Shown piece after piece: positions 47,246 to 56,472 of a stretch of 64,000 nt of DNA. Source of the stretch: Streptococcus henryi DSM 19005 (lineage in GTDB: Bacteria > Bacillota > Bacilli > Lactobacillales > Streptococcaceae); assembly GCF_000376985.1 (NCBI RefSeq), contig NZ_AQYA01000037.1:124001-188000 (forward strand), given 5' to 3'. Numbering within the stretch: the first letter of the stretch is position 1; each line of letters starts with the position of its first letter. The position numbers and the translations under genes are program-made. The notes under the pieces were generated by a model. That model saw only the letters and a program-made list of their open reading frames with translations, was not told the DNA's origin and made no database searches.

Positions 47246-48601
47246 ATGAAGTTTTTAGATTTGTTTGCAGGAATTGGAGGCTTTCGACTGGGGTTAACTC
47301 GTCAGGGCCATGAGTGTATTGGCTTTTGTGAGATTGACAAGTTTGCGAGGAAATCTTACAAGGCCATCTATGAGACCAAAGGAGAAATAGAATTTCATGA
47401 TATTAGACAAGTCACAGATCAGGACTTTAGACAACTTAGAGGGCAAGTGGACATCATCTGTGGGGGATTCCCTTGCCAGGCATTTTCACTCGCAGGCAGA
47501 CGATTGGGATTTGAGGATACTAGGGGAACTTTGTTCTTCGAGATTGCTCGAGCGGCCAAACAGATCCAACCACGTTTTTTATTCCTCGAAAATGTCAAGG
47601 GCTTACTCAGTCACGACAAGGGAGAGACATTTCGAACAATCCTCACCACATTGGATGAGTTGGGGTATGATGTCGAATGGCAGGTGCTTAACAGTAAAGA
47701 TTTCCAAGTGCCGCAAAACCGTGAAAGAATTTTTATTATCGGACATTCTAGAAGATACCGTCCCCGATTCCTATTTCCTCTCAGAGGAGAAAACAGCTCA
47801 GCTGGTCTTGAACGATTAGGCAATGTTAATCCGTCAGGCAAAGGGATGAATGGAGAAGTCTATTTATCACGTGGGATAGCACCAACCTTAACAAGAGGAA
47901 AAGGAGAAGGAACTAAAATTGCCATTCCAGTTTTAACCCCTGATAGGCTAGAAAAACGCCAACATGGGAGACGCTTTAAAGGGAACGATGATCCGATGTT
48001 TACTTTAACTAGCCAAGATCGGCATGGTGTAGTTGTCGCAGGAACCTTACCAACAACGTTTGTGCAGACTGGACGAGTTTATGACCTTTCAGGGCTTTCT
48101 CCAACGTTGACCACGATGCAAGGAGGGGATAAAGTTCCTAAGATTCTTTGTCGTGAAGAAGCGCCACATTTGAAAATTAGGGAAGCGACCAAACTAGGCT
48201 ATGCCAAGGCAATAGTGGGAGATTCTGTCAACCTTGCTTACCCAGAGTCTACCAAACGCAGAGGACGAGTGGGAAAGGGGATTTCAAATACTTTGACCAC
48301 TTCTGACAATATGGGAGTGGTAGTTGCTGCTTTGGAATACCGTAAGGACAAGTGGTATGAAGTGACTGGAATAATCCTAGATGGAAAACTGTATCGTTTG
48401 AGAATCAGACGCCTAACCCCTAGAGAGTGTTTTAGACTTCAGGGGTTTCCTGATTGGGCTTATGACAGAGCTGAGAACGTATCCAGTAAAAGTCAGTTGT
48501 ATAAACAAGCAGGCAATAGCGTGACCGTCACCGTTATTGAAGCCATTGCTAGAGAATTTAGAAAGATTGAAGAGGAAGAAGAACATGAAATTATTACATA
48601 G
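47246..48601 (+). CDS. DNA (cytosine-5-)-methyltransferase
   Basis: A 451-residue C5 methyltransferase. Motif I is FLDLFAGIGGFRLGL, the catalytic cysteine is in GGFPCQAFSLAG (about residue 77), the ENV motif is FLENVKGLL, and the C-terminal motifs IX-X are RRLTPRECFRLQGFPD and KQAGNSVTVTVIEAIA. The target recognition region (about 195-380) holds repeated SPTLT/APTLT/NTLTT motifs. No restriction endonuclease lies nearby, so it is an orphan enzyme, perhaps protecting the ICE on entry. ATG 47246 fits AGAAAGGAATGAG better than ATG 47237. Confidence 0.93.
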   Translation: MKFLDLFAGIGGFRLGLTRQGHECIGFCEIDKFARKSYKAIYETKGEIEFHDIRQVTDQDFRQLRGQVDIICGGFPCQAFSLAGRRLGFEDTRGTLFFEIARAAKQIQPRFLFLENVKGLLSHDKGETFRTILTTLDELGYDVEWQVLNSKDFQVPQNRERIFIIGHSRRYRPRFLFPLRGENSSAGLERLGNVNPSGKGMNGEVYLSRGIAPTLTRGKGEGTKIAIPVLTPDRLEKRQHGRRFKGNDDPMFTLTSQDRHGVVVAGTLPTTFVQTGRVYDLSGLSPTLTTMQGGDKVPKILCREEAPHLKIREATKLGYAKAIVGDSVNLAYPESTKRRGRVGKGISNTLTTSDNMGVVVAALEYRKDKWYEVTGIILDGKLYRLRIRRLTPRECFRLQGFPDWAYDRAENVSSKSQLYKQAGNSVTVTVIEAIAREFRKIEEEEEHEIIT

Positions 48602-49013
48602 TAAAAGTATATTGGACTGCTCAGATCTTGAGTTAGAAATACATTATGCTGAAACAGAACGACAGGATAGCCTAATTGCTAGTCTACCAGACTATGATTG
48701 TGATGTCATGGTCGTCTACGAGGATAGTTACCACAAAGAGAAAATTCCACCAAAGCTGTTTGAATCAAATCTTAAGAATTATCAAGAATTTATTCAGAAT
48801 GAGGATCTTAAAAATGGTGGGGATGCCTTTTTAACAGATGAAAATCATTTAGCATTCAGAACTTATGGTCAGTTGTACAAATACAAAGGTCAATATGAAA
48901 TGGTCCAATGTCTTATAACAATTAAATGCTACGGTGAAGGCATGTCACCTATTGATATGAGTAAGGTGTTTACCCCACCAACTCAAGCATTAGAGAAGGA
49001 GCTATCTGTGTAG
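48585..49013 (+). CDS. Hypothetical ICE protein
   Basis: A 142-residue soluble, acidic protein. It overlaps the methyltransferase by 17 bp and so is translated with it. It has no signal peptide or membrane segment, and the middle (DSLIASLPDYDCDVMVVYEDSYHKEKIPP) has no motif I recognise. ATG 48585 follows GAGGAAGAAGA. Confidence 0.65.
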   Translation: MKLLHSKSILDCSDLELEIHYAETERQDSLIASLPDYDCDVMVVYEDSYHKEKIPPKLFESNLKNYQEFIQNEDLKNGGDAFLTDENHLAFRTYGQLYKYKGQYEMVQCLITIKCYGEGMSPIDMSKVFTPPTQALEKELSV

Positions 49014-49022
49014 GAGGAAGCG

Positions 49023-49406
49023 ATGTTAGAAATCTATTTAAGTCGAAATAACAGTCGGAATCAGAAACTCCTATCTTTTTGTGACTCGCATGGTATTTCC
49101 TACTCCTGTAAAGAAGTGAGTCATATATCACGTGAGGAATTACTGAGGTTGTTTACCAAAAGCAGTGATTGTTTTACGCTCTTATCCCCCTCGCTACAAC
49201 GATTTAAAGGTCATAGAGAGATGAAATTGAGTGAGTTAGTGACGTTGGTACTACGGAAACCTGACCAGAATCTTCGTCTCCCACTTGTGGTTTGTGAGGA
49301 CAAAGTGTATCCCGATATGAGTTTAGAAGAAGCAAGGACCTTTCTTCCGAGAAGTCAAAAAGTGGTTTCCTTTCGTGAACATCTTTTTAAAGACCTGGTG
49401 ACATAA
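49023..49406 (+). CDS. Spx/ArsC-fold protein lacking the CxxC motif
   Basis: A 127-residue protein matching the Spx/ArsC thioredoxin-like family in layout: the strand LEIYLSRNNSRNQKLLSFCDSHGISY, then ISREELLRLF, LSPSLQRFKG, and LRLPLVVCEDKVYPDMSLEEARTFLP. The redox CxxC of Spx (CTSC) reads NNSR here, so redox sensing as in host Spx is absent. It could still bind RNA polymerase alpha or the ClpXP adaptor. It lies among ICE accessory genes with tight spacing. Confidence 0.7.
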   Translation: MLEIYLSRNNSRNQKLLSFCDSHGISYSCKEVSHISREELLRLFTKSSDCFTLLSPSLQRFKGHREMKLSELVTLVLRKPDQNLRLPLVVCEDKVYPDMSLEEARTFLPRSQKVVSFREHLFKDLVT

Positions 49407-49415
49407 GGAGGAGTT

Positions 49416-49649
49416 ATGAACGATCGTTTTTGGGAAAATTTGGAAATTATCGTTATGGAAAAAGGACTGTCATGGGCTGACCTTGCTCGACAGATGTTTA
49501 AGGGCCAATACGTCTACCCTAGTGAGTTTAACCGTCTCTACCAAACCTTTCGTCACTACAAATCTCATCGTCTCATGCCACAAGGCAAATGGGTGGAGAA
49601 AATAGTGACTGTCTTAGAGATTGACTATGAAGACTTGTTTAGGAGATAG
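49416..49649 (+). CDS. Small HTH-like protein
   Basis: A 77-residue protein resembling XRE-type helix-turn-helix regulators (LEIIVMEKGLSWADLARQMFKGQYVYPSEFNRLYQTFRHYK, ending in VTVLEIDYEDLFRR). GGAGG precedes the ATG. It is probably an ICE regulator. Its stop directly adjoins the next gene. Confidence 0.6.
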   Translation: MNDRFWENLEIIVMEKGLSWADLARQMFKGQYVYPSEFNRLYQTFRHYKSHRLMPQGKWVEKIVTVLEIDYEDLFRR

Positions 49650-49651
49650 TG

Positions 49652-50233
49652 ATGAAACGACTATTAGTGATGTACGGAGCCATTCATGTCAATGTCCTCC
49701 TAGTGAGTTTGTACCTGGTTGGTTGGCTAAATGGGGCATGGTTACCTGTTTTACAAGTGACGTTTCTAGCCCTGCTATTGTGGAGCTGGAAAAGGTACCA
49801 GATACCTAAAAGAAACCTATCCTTGAAGGAGAGAGGAATTTGGTTACTTGGTAGTCTTGGTGTCATGGTAAGTATTGCTCTTATTATGAGTGCCATGTTT
49901 TCAAGCAGTGAGGCAAATCAAGAAACGTTAGTGACTGTTCAAAATCAGATTCCTGTTCTGTCCTTTATTCTTTTTCTCCTTAATGCCAGTGTTGTGGAAG
50001 AAGTCTTTTATAGAGAGGTGTTGTGGGGAGTCTTGTCTCAACCAGTGGTTCAAGTGTTGTTAACGAGTTCCCTTTTTGCTTTAGCCCACCACCCCTCTAG
50101 TTTATTCACTTGGGTGCTATATGGGAGTTTAGGTCTCACACTTGGTGTGGTTAGAGGACAAACAGACTGCTTGAGCTCAACTCTCGTTCACCTGTCTTGG
50201 AATGGAATCGTCTTTTTCCTATCTTTATTGTGA
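49652..50233 (+). CDS. CPBP-family intramembrane metalloprotease
   Basis: A 193-residue membrane protein with about six helices. The catalytic EExxxR is in VVEEVFYREVL (about residue 117), followed by FALAHHP and LVHLSWNGIVF, the histidine motifs of the CAAX/ABI family. Members process or tolerate peptides such as bacteriocins; here it is ICE cargo next to regulators, of unknown substrate. TAGGAG is just before the ATG. Confidence 0.85.
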   Translation: MKRLLVMYGAIHVNVLLVSLYLVGWLNGAWLPVLQVTFLALLLWSWKRYQIPKRNLSLKERGIWLLGSLGVMVSIALIMSAMFSSSEANQETLVTVQNQIPVLSFILFLLNASVVEEVFYREVLWGVLSQPVVQVLLTSSLFALAHHPSSLFTWVLYGSLGLTLGVVRGQTDCLSSTLVHLSWNGIVFFLSLL

Positions 50234-50247
50234 TACCAAAATCAAGG
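50229..50247 (+). repeat. 19-bp leader repeat, copy 1
   Basis: TGTGATACCAAAATCAAGG occurs here and again at 62330-62348. Each copy is followed within about 50 bp by TGATGGGGA and then an ICE gene start. Confidence 0.6.
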
Positions 50248-50309
50248 GTGCTTTCGTATCATGAAAGCACCCTATTGTTTTGATGGGGAATCATATAAAG
50301 GAGGAAATG

Positions 50310-50798
50310 ATGCCATCCGAACAACAGGAACGCCAAGCGATTCAATATGCGGAACGGAGTGCTATGTTTACGGTGAAGGTCCTTCTCAAACTCTTAGAGT
50401 GGTCAGCCAGACACGCCCTAGCACAAGAATCGGCTTATAAAATTGGGGTTCAAAAGTTAGAAGAACTCCTTCAAAGTCCTTATGCCATTGAGTCGCTTAA
50501 TATCTCAAAAGACATCTTGGATAAACCCGTTGATGTCGAGAAATTCAAGGAATTGGTGGAATCAGAAAACCTTCCTATTGCCATTAGTTGGCTAGGAGAC
50601 TACCTGCATTTCTATGCTAAGGATAAGTCGCTCTTAGACAAGCACTTAGATGAGTTGCTTCAGAAGTTGATTTCCAATCCAGAAAAACTGAAAGGGTTAA
50701 CTATGGATAAAACCCTTGATGAGGAAATCGCACAAGCCAAGGAACAGATTGTGATGTCAGAACCCTCTGCTGTGAAAACAAAGGAGGTCATTCTCTAA
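50310..50798 (+). CDS. ICE conjugation accessory protein upstream of the coupling ATPase
   Basis: A 162-residue helical, charged protein. It sits directly before the VirD4-type coupling protein gene and overlaps it by one base (TAATG), the position held by PcfB in plasmid pCF10. I see no direct sequence proof of that family. A role in linking the relaxosome to the coupling protein is inference. ATG 50310 is best spaced to GGAGG at 50300-50304. Confidence 0.6.
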   Translation: MPSEQQERQAIQYAERSAMFTVKVLLKLLEWSARHALAQESAYKIGVQKLEELLQSPYAIESLNISKDILDKPVDVEKFKELVESENLPIAISWLGDYLHFYAKDKSLLDKHLDELLQKLISNPEKLKGLTMDKTLDEEIAQAKEQIVMSEPSAVKTKEVIL

Positions 50799-52618
50799 TG
50801 GTCTCAGGGAAAAAAGCCTTTATTTTTGGCATATTAGGACTTGCTCTTGGCTATTTCTGCCATCGGCTAGTCTTGCTTTACGATAGCCTACCTAATCAAC
50901 CGCCCTTGGAACGCCTTGCCTATCTCTTAGGCGAAGGACAGAATCAGGTCTTAAATCCCTTGTGGAATGGTCATTTTACTGGTAGATCGGTTTTAGGCTT
51001 TTGCTTTGGTCTTGTGACGATGGGCCTAGTGTATCTTTATGTCTCAACTGGTCAAAAGGTTTACCGAGAGGGGGCTGAATATGGCTCTGCTCGCTTTGGA
51101 AACAATCGTGAGCGTAAAGCCTTTCTCAGTAAAAATCCCTTTAATGACACTATTTTGTCACGTAATGTTAGGCTAACCCTGTTAGAAAAGAAAGCCCCAC
51201 AGTTTGACCGAAACAAGAACCTTGTGGTCATTGGTGGGTCTGGTAGCGGGAAGACTTTTCGGTTTGTCAAACCTAATCTGATTCAGCTCAACTGTTCCAA
51301 TATTGTCGTTGACCCTAAGGATCACTTAGCTGAAAAGACAGGGAAGCTCTTTTTAGAGCATGGCTATCAGGTCAAGGTCTTAGACCTCGTAAACATGACC
51401 AACTCAGATGGTTTTAATCCTTTTCGTTATGTGGAAACGGAGAATGATTTGAACCGTATGCTTACGGTCTATTTCAATAACACTAAGGGCAATGGTAGTC
51501 GCAGTGATCCCTTTTGGGATGAAGCTTCCATGACCTTAGTCCGTGCGATTTCCTCTTACTTGGTGGATTTTTACAATCCTCCAGGTAGCACCAAGGAAGA
51601 AGCAGACAGTCGTCGTAAGCGAGGGCGTTACCCCTCTTTTTCTGAAATTGGAAAACTCATCAAGCTCTTATCCAAAGGAGAAAATCAAGATAAGAGTGTC
51701 TTAGAAGTGATGTTTGAGACCTATGCCAAGACATATGGGACAGAAAACTTCACCATGCGTAACTGGGCAGACTTCCAAAACTACAAGGATAAGACCTTGG
51801 ATTCAGTAATTGCCGTCACAACAGCTAAGTTTGCCCTCTTTAATATCCAATCTGTCATTGATTTAACCAAACGTGACACCTTGGACTTAAAAACATGGGG
51901 AACGCAGAAAACCATGGTCTATCTCGTTATTCCAGATAATGACACTACCTTTCGCTTTCTCTCAGCCCTTTTTTTCTCCACCGTCTTTTCAACCTTAACG
52001 AGACAAGCTGATGTGGACTTCAAGGGACAATTGCCTATTCATGTTAGAAGTTACTTAGATGAGTTTGCGAATGTCGGTGAAATTCCAGACTTTGCGGAAC
52101 AAACCTCAACAGTTCGCTCACGGAACATGAGTCTCGTACCCATTCTTCAAAACATTGCCCAACTTCAAGGGCTCTATAAGGAGAAGGAGGCTTGGAAAAC
52201 CATTCTAGGAAACTGTGATAGCTTGCTTTATCTTGGAGGCAATGATGAAGAGACCTTCAAGTTTATGAGTGGTCTCTTAGGCAAACAAACCATTGATGTG
52301 AGAAGTACCAGTCGGTCGTATGGCCAAACAGGGTCTGGGTCAACGTCTCATCAGAAAATCGCAAGGGATCTCATGACCCCTGATGAAGTCGGAAACATGA
52401 AACGTGATGAATGCTTGGTGAGAATTGCAGGGGTTCCTGTCTTTAAGGAAAAAAAGTATTTCCCCTTGAAACACAAAAACTGGCAATACCTGGCGGATAA
52501 GGAGTCAGATGAACGTTGGTGGCATTACCACATTGACCCCCTCAAAACAGAGGACGTTCCGTTTGAACCCTCAGCCCACAAGGTTAGGGATTTAAGCAAA
52601 GAAACCACACTACACTAA
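50798..52618 (+). CDS. Type IV secretion coupling ATPase (VirD4/TraG/PcfC type)
   Basis: A 606-residue DNA-pumping ATPase that feeds the relaxase-DNA complex to the channel. Two N-terminal membrane segments (residues 5-25 and 65-90) precede the Walker A GGSGSGKTFRFVKPN (about residue 148), NIVVDPKDHLAEKTG, and Walker B-like SYLDEFANVGEIPDF. The later RDLMTPDEVGNM is also typical of the family. It heads the conjugation module. Confidence 0.94.
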   Translation: MVSGKKAFIFGILGLALGYFCHRLVLLYDSLPNQPPLERLAYLLGEGQNQVLNPLWNGHFTGRSVLGFCFGLVTMGLVYLYVSTGQKVYREGAEYGSARFGNNRERKAFLSKNPFNDTILSRNVRLTLLEKKAPQFDRNKNLVVIGGSGSGKTFRFVKPNLIQLNCSNIVVDPKDHLAEKTGKLFLEHGYQVKVLDLVNMTNSDGFNPFRYVETENDLNRMLTVYFNNTKGNGSRSDPFWDEASMTLVRAISSYLVDFYNPPGSTKEEADSRRKRGRYPSFSEIGKLIKLLSKGENQDKSVLEVMFETYAKTYGTENFTMRNWADFQNYKDKTLDSVIAVTTAKFALFNIQSVIDLTKRDTLDLKTWGTQKTMVYLVIPDNDTTFRFLSALFFSTVFSTLTRQADVDFKGQLPIHVRSYLDEFANVGEIPDFAEQTSTVRSRNMSLVPILQNIAQLQGLYKEKEAWKTILGNCDSLLYLGGNDEETFKFMSGLLGKQTIDVRSTSRSYGQTGSGSTSHQKIARDLMTPDEVGNMKRDECLVRIAGVPVFKEKKYFPLKHKNWQYLADKESDERWWHYHIDPLKTEDVPFEPSAHKVRDLSKETTLH

Positions 52619-52635
52619 TAGAAAAGAGGAATCGT

Positions 52636-52878
52636 ATGAACCAAAAATTAACAGGCTTTGTTTATGGCGTGGACGCTAGTTCCATGTTTGCCCAAGCCAT
52701 GGCGCTCTTACAAAAAGGAATGGTTGCGACAGGCGCCTTTCTTGTCGTCATGGGTATCATAAACCTGTCAACCAATATCAAAGATGGTGGACCTGGTGTC
52801 CGCAATGCCATCTTAGAAATTGTGGGTGGTGTTATGGTAGGTGCCGCCGGTGCCTTCATCACCCAAATTACCATTTAG
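52636..52878 (+). CDS. Small two-helix conjugation membrane protein (VirB2-like)
   Basis: An 80-residue protein with two hydrophobic helices (residues 28-46 and 60-80) around NLSTNIKDGGPG. The position between coupling protein and VirB6 fits the pilin-like VirB2/PrgF place in Gram-positive type IV secretion systems. The sequence alone does not prove this. GAGGA precedes the ATG. Confidence 0.7.
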   Translation: MNQKLTGFVYGVDASSMFAQAMALLQKGMVATGAFLVVMGIINLSTNIKDGGPGVRNAILEIVGGVMVGAAGAFITQITI

Positions 52879-52889
52879 GAGGGCTAAGT

Positions 52890-52898
52890 ATGACATGA
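52890..52898 (+). other. Two-codon reading frame overlapping the VirB6-like start
   Basis: AGGAGGG at 52877-52883 is best spaced to ATG 52890, which reads M-T-stop. That stop overlaps ATG 52895 (ATGA), where the VirB6-like gene begins. The arrangement could couple translation by stop and restart. Confidence 0.4.
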
Positions 52899-53749
52899 AC
52901 AACACATTACCTTCAGCTTTTGTCTTTCTAGCGTCAGAGAAAATTTCGAGCGATAGCCTTTTTGAAGGCTTTAACGTGGACTTAGAATCGACGGCCAACT
53001 TGGTTAAATCCCTTGCAGATTATAACCCAACCGTTTGGTCTTATATGTCAGCGATCACAAAAGGAATCATGCAGCCCTTGGGAGTGGCTATTTTAGCCGT
53101 TGTGTTAGTCCTTGAGTTTTCTAAGATGGCTAAGAAAATCGCCAACTCAGGTGGTGCCATGACCTTTGAAGCCATTGCTCCTATGATTGTCTCTTATATC
53201 ATGGTGGCAGTGGTCATTACAAACACCACTGTTATTGTAGAAGCTATCTTAGCTGTTGCTTCTCACATCATTGAAGGCGTAGCTGGTGTCGTTTCTCATG
53301 GGGGAACGACTTATGAGACTATTTCAGGACTTAAAGGGTCAGGAATTATTGGAAAACTCATTGTTGGCTTTTTTGCCATTCTGATATGGTTAGTGCGATT
53401 GGTTAGCGTGATGGTGGTGAATCTCCTTATTACTATTCGCTTTATCCAACTTTATCTCATGATTCCATTTGCGCCTCTAACGATTCCGACTTTCCTTAGT
53501 GATGACTGGCGAAGTGTTGGGATTGGCTACCTGAAAAACATCATGGTCTATGCCCTCCAAGGGGTCTTGATTTTCTTAATCATCTCCCTTGTTCCCCTCT
53601 TTGAATCAGCTGGGAAATTGGCTCTCTCAAATGGTGCGGGAGTGATGGATACGCTAGCGACTGCATTTGGTGGTTTAGTCCAGGCTATTTTATTGATCAT
53701 TGCCTTGGTGGGCAGTCAACGGACTGCCAGAAGTATCCTAGGCATGTAA
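52895..53749 (+). CDS. VirB6/TrbL-like polytopic channel protein
   Basis: A 284-residue integral membrane protein with about six helices (for example PLGVAILAVVLVLEF and IGKLIVGFFAILIWLVRLVSVMVVNLLI). It matches the VirB6-type subunits of ICE conjugation systems in size, topology and gene position. Start 52895 begins MNNTLPSAFVFLA, just after the overlapping two-codon frame. Confidence 0.8.
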   Translation: MNNTLPSAFVFLASEKISSDSLFEGFNVDLESTANLVKSLADYNPTVWSYMSAITKGIMQPLGVAILAVVLVLEFSKMAKKIANSGGAMTFEAIAPMIVSYIMVAVVITNTTVIVEAILAVASHIIEGVAGVVSHGGTTYETISGLKGSGIIGKLIVGFFAILIWLVRLVSVMVVNLLITIRFIQLYLMIPFAPLTIPTFLSDDWRSVGIGYLKNIMVYALQGVLIFLIISLVPLFESAGKLALSNGAGVMDTLATAFGGLVQAILLIIALVGSQRTARSILGM

Positions 53750-53810
53750 GGAGGATTGGGAAGGACGTTCCTCCCAATCTTTTTTCATATTCATCTTAGA
53801 TTGGAGTCTT

Positions 53811-54164
53811 ATGAATACACGTGTTTTTAAGGACATCACAAAAGTCCAACATAGGGCTTGGCTAGGCTTTACCACACGACAAGTCATCTTTGTCTTGCCA
53901 GCCATTGCCATTACCATCCTGATTTTAGGGTTAAACCTCTTTTATTGGCAATTTGGGGATTGGTTTGTCTACGGACTTATCTTTACCTTTACCATTCCCC
54001 TCATGTTATTTGGGGTCTATCGCCCTAATGACTTACCTTTTGAAACGTATCTTAATTATAGATGGCATTATGAAATGACCATACCAGACCGTACACTAAC
54101 TGGACAGAAAGGAATACGCAATGAAAAAAACAAACCACTCAATGAAACCAAAGACCTCTTCTAA
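53811..54164 (+). CDS. PrgI/VirB3-like conjugation membrane protein
   Basis: A 117-residue protein with two adjacent helices (about residues 25-45 and 55-72) and the PrgI signature RVFKDITKVQHRAWLGFTTRQVIF and YRPNDLPFETYL. PrgI proteins anchor the VirB4 ATPase encoded next. It overlaps the next gene by 44 bp in another frame. Confidence 0.88.
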   Translation: MNTRVFKDITKVQHRAWLGFTTRQVIFVLPAIAITILILGLNLFYWQFGDWFVYGLIFTFTIPLMLFGVYRPNDLPFETYLNYRWHYEMTIPDRTLTGQKGIRNEKNKPLNETKDLF

Positions 54165-56472
54165 GCACAAGAAGACACGTAAACCAAAAGAAGAAGTGCT
54201 ACCAACAACTGTTAATACGCTTCTTTACCAAGGCCTTTTTCCTAATGGTCTCATGCAAGTCACCCCAGATTATTTTTCCCAGTCCTATCTTTTAGGGGAT
54301 GTCAATTACCAGACGGTGGGACTTGAAGATAAGGGAGCGATTATGGAAACCTATTCCGATTTGATTAACAGTTTGGATGACAAGACCAATTTCCAACTTA
54401 CTATTTTTAACCAAAGGGTCAACTTGGATAAGTTTAGAAAGGGTGTCTTGTATCCTTTTCATGAGGATGGGTATGATACCTATCGTGAAGAACTCAATCG
54501 TATCATGGAGAATAACTTAGAAGCTGGAGAAAATAACTTTTCAGCGGTTAAGCTCATTTCTTTTGGGAAGTCAGACCAAAATCCGAAACTCGCTTATCGC
54601 TCTCTGTCTCAGATTGGGGAATACTTTAAGAGTGGTTTTTCTGAAATAGATGCGAACTTTACTCTCCTCAGTGGAGAAAGCCGTGTGAATCACTTAGCTG
54701 ATATGTTGCGTGGGGAAAATCATTTGCCCTTTACCTATCAAGACCTGGTACGTTCAGGACAAACAACTAAGCACTTTATTGCCCCAACCAGTCTGTCCTT
54801 TAAGCACAAAAATCATATTGAAATGGATGATAGACTGCTTCAGATTGTCTATGTTCGTGACTATGGGATGGAGTTGGGGGATAAGTTCTTACGAGAACTC
54901 ATGCAGTCGGATTTGGAAGTGATGATTAGTCTCCATGCTAAAGGGTCAGCCAAGTCAGAAGCCATGACCAAGCTCCGTACCAAGAAGACTTTGATGGAAT
55001 CGCAAAAAATTGGGGAACAACAAAAGATGGCACGATCTGGCGTTTATCTTGAAAAGGTTAGTCAGGTCCTAGAAAGTAACATCGATGAAGCCGATGAGCT
55101 GATTAAAACCATGACGCAAACAGGCGACAAGCTCTTTGACACCCTCTTTGTGATTGGGGTCTTTGCGGATAACGAAGACCAATTGAAACACTCCCTTGAT
55201 ATTATCAAACAAGTGGCAGGTTCTAATGACCTTGTGATTGATAATCTGACCTATATGCAGGAAGCTGCCTTTAATAGCTTATTGCCATTTGGCAAGAACT
55301 ACCTTGAGGGTGTGTCACGGTCTCTTTTGACCTCAAACATTGCCGTGAACTCCCCTTGGACCTCTGTTGACCTACAAGATAAGGGAGGGAAATTTTATGG
55401 GATAAACCAGATTTCAAGTAATATCATCACCATTGACCGTGGGAAACTCAATACCCCATCAGGCTTGATTCTAGGGACATCGGGTGCTGGTAAGGGGATG
55501 GCGACCAAGCATGAAATCATCTCAACCAAGTTAAAAGAAGCAGAGAGTGATACCGAAATCATCATCGTTGATCCCGAAAATGAGTACAGTATCATTGGTC
55601 AAGCCTTTGGTGGGGAAAGTATTGATATTGCGCCTGACTCTACCACTTTCTTAAATGTTTTAGACTTATCCGATGACAATATGGATGAAGACCCTATTAA
55701 GGTCAAATCAGAATTTCTATTGTCTTGGATTGGGAAACTCTTAGACCGAAAAATGGATGGTCGAGAAAAGTCCTTAATTGACCGTGTGACACGGTTGACC
55801 TACAAGCATTTTGAGATACCATCTCTCGTGGAATGGGTCTTTGTTCTCTCTAAACAACCTGAACAAGAAGCTAAGGACTTAGCCCTTGATATGGAGCTTT
55901 ATGTGGAAGGCTCACTCGATATTTTCTCACACCGAACCAACATCAAAACGGATAGCCATTTCCTCATTTACAATGTTAAAAAGTTAGGGGATGAATTGAA
56001 GCAGATTGCCCTCATGGTGATTTTTGACCAGATTTGGAATCGTGTGGTTAAAAACCAAAAACTTGGCAAGAAGACCTGGATTTACTTTGATGAAATGCAG
56101 CTTCTGTTGTTGGATAAGTACGCTTCTGATTTCTTCTTCAAATTATGGAGCCGTGTTCGTAAGTATGGAGCCATTCCAACAGGCATTACTCAAAACGTAG
56201 AAACCTTACTTCTTGATGCCAACGGGAGACGTATTATCGCTAATAGCGAGTTTATGATACTTCTAAAACAAGCTAAAAGTGACAGAGAAGAGTTGGTTCA
56301 TCTTTTGGGTTTATCTAAAGAACTTGAGAAATACTTGGTTAATCCAGAAAAGGGAGCGGGATTGATTAAGGCAGGCTCAACGGTTGTTCCCTTTAGAAAT
56401 AAAATCCCACTTCAAACCCAACTCTTTGACATCATGAGTACCGATCCAGAAAAGATGAGGGGTGAATCATGA
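54121..56472 (+). CDS. Type IV secretion ATPase VirB4
   Basis: A 783-residue AAA+ ATPase of the conjugation channel. A basic N-terminal tail (residues 1-25) leads into the VirB4 N-terminal domain; the Walker A is in LGTSGAGKGMATKHEI (about residue 455), followed by IIIVDPENEYSIIG, and the Walker B in WIYFDEMQLLLLDKYAS. AGAAAGGA precedes ATG 54121. Its stop overlaps the next gene by four bases. Confidence 0.95.
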   Translation: MKKTNHSMKPKTSSKHKKTRKPKEEVLPTTVNTLLYQGLFPNGLMQVTPDYFSQSYLLGDVNYQTVGLEDKGAIMETYSDLINSLDDKTNFQLTIFNQRVNLDKFRKGVLYPFHEDGYDTYREELNRIMENNLEAGENNFSAVKLISFGKSDQNPKLAYRSLSQIGEYFKSGFSEIDANFTLLSGESRVNHLADMLRGENHLPFTYQDLVRSGQTTKHFIAPTSLSFKHKNHIEMDDRLLQIVYVRDYGMELGDKFLRELMQSDLEVMISLHAKGSAKSEAMTKLRTKKTLMESQKIGEQQKMARSGVYLEKVSQVLESNIDEADELIKTMTQTGDKLFDTLFVIGVFADNEDQLKHSLDIIKQVAGSNDLVIDNLTYMQEAAFNSLLPFGKNYLEGVSRSLLTSNIAVNSPWTSVDLQDKGGKFYGINQISSNIITIDRGKLNTPSGLILGTSGAGKGMATKHEIISTKLKEAESDTEIIIVDPENEYSIIGQAFGGESIDIAPDSTTFLNVLDLSDDNMDEDPIKVKSEFLLSWIGKLLDRKMDGREKSLIDRVTRLTYKHFEIPSLVEWVFVLSKQPEQEAKDLALDMELYVEGSLDIFSHRTNIKTDSHFLIYNVKKLGDELKQIALMVIFDQIWNRVVKNQKLGKKTWIYFDEMQLLLLDKYASDFFFKLWSRVRKYGAIPTGITQNVETLLLDANGRRIIANSEFMILLKQAKSDREELVHLLGLSKELEKYLVNPEKGAGLIKAGSTVVPFRNKIPLQTQLFDIMSTDPEKMRGES

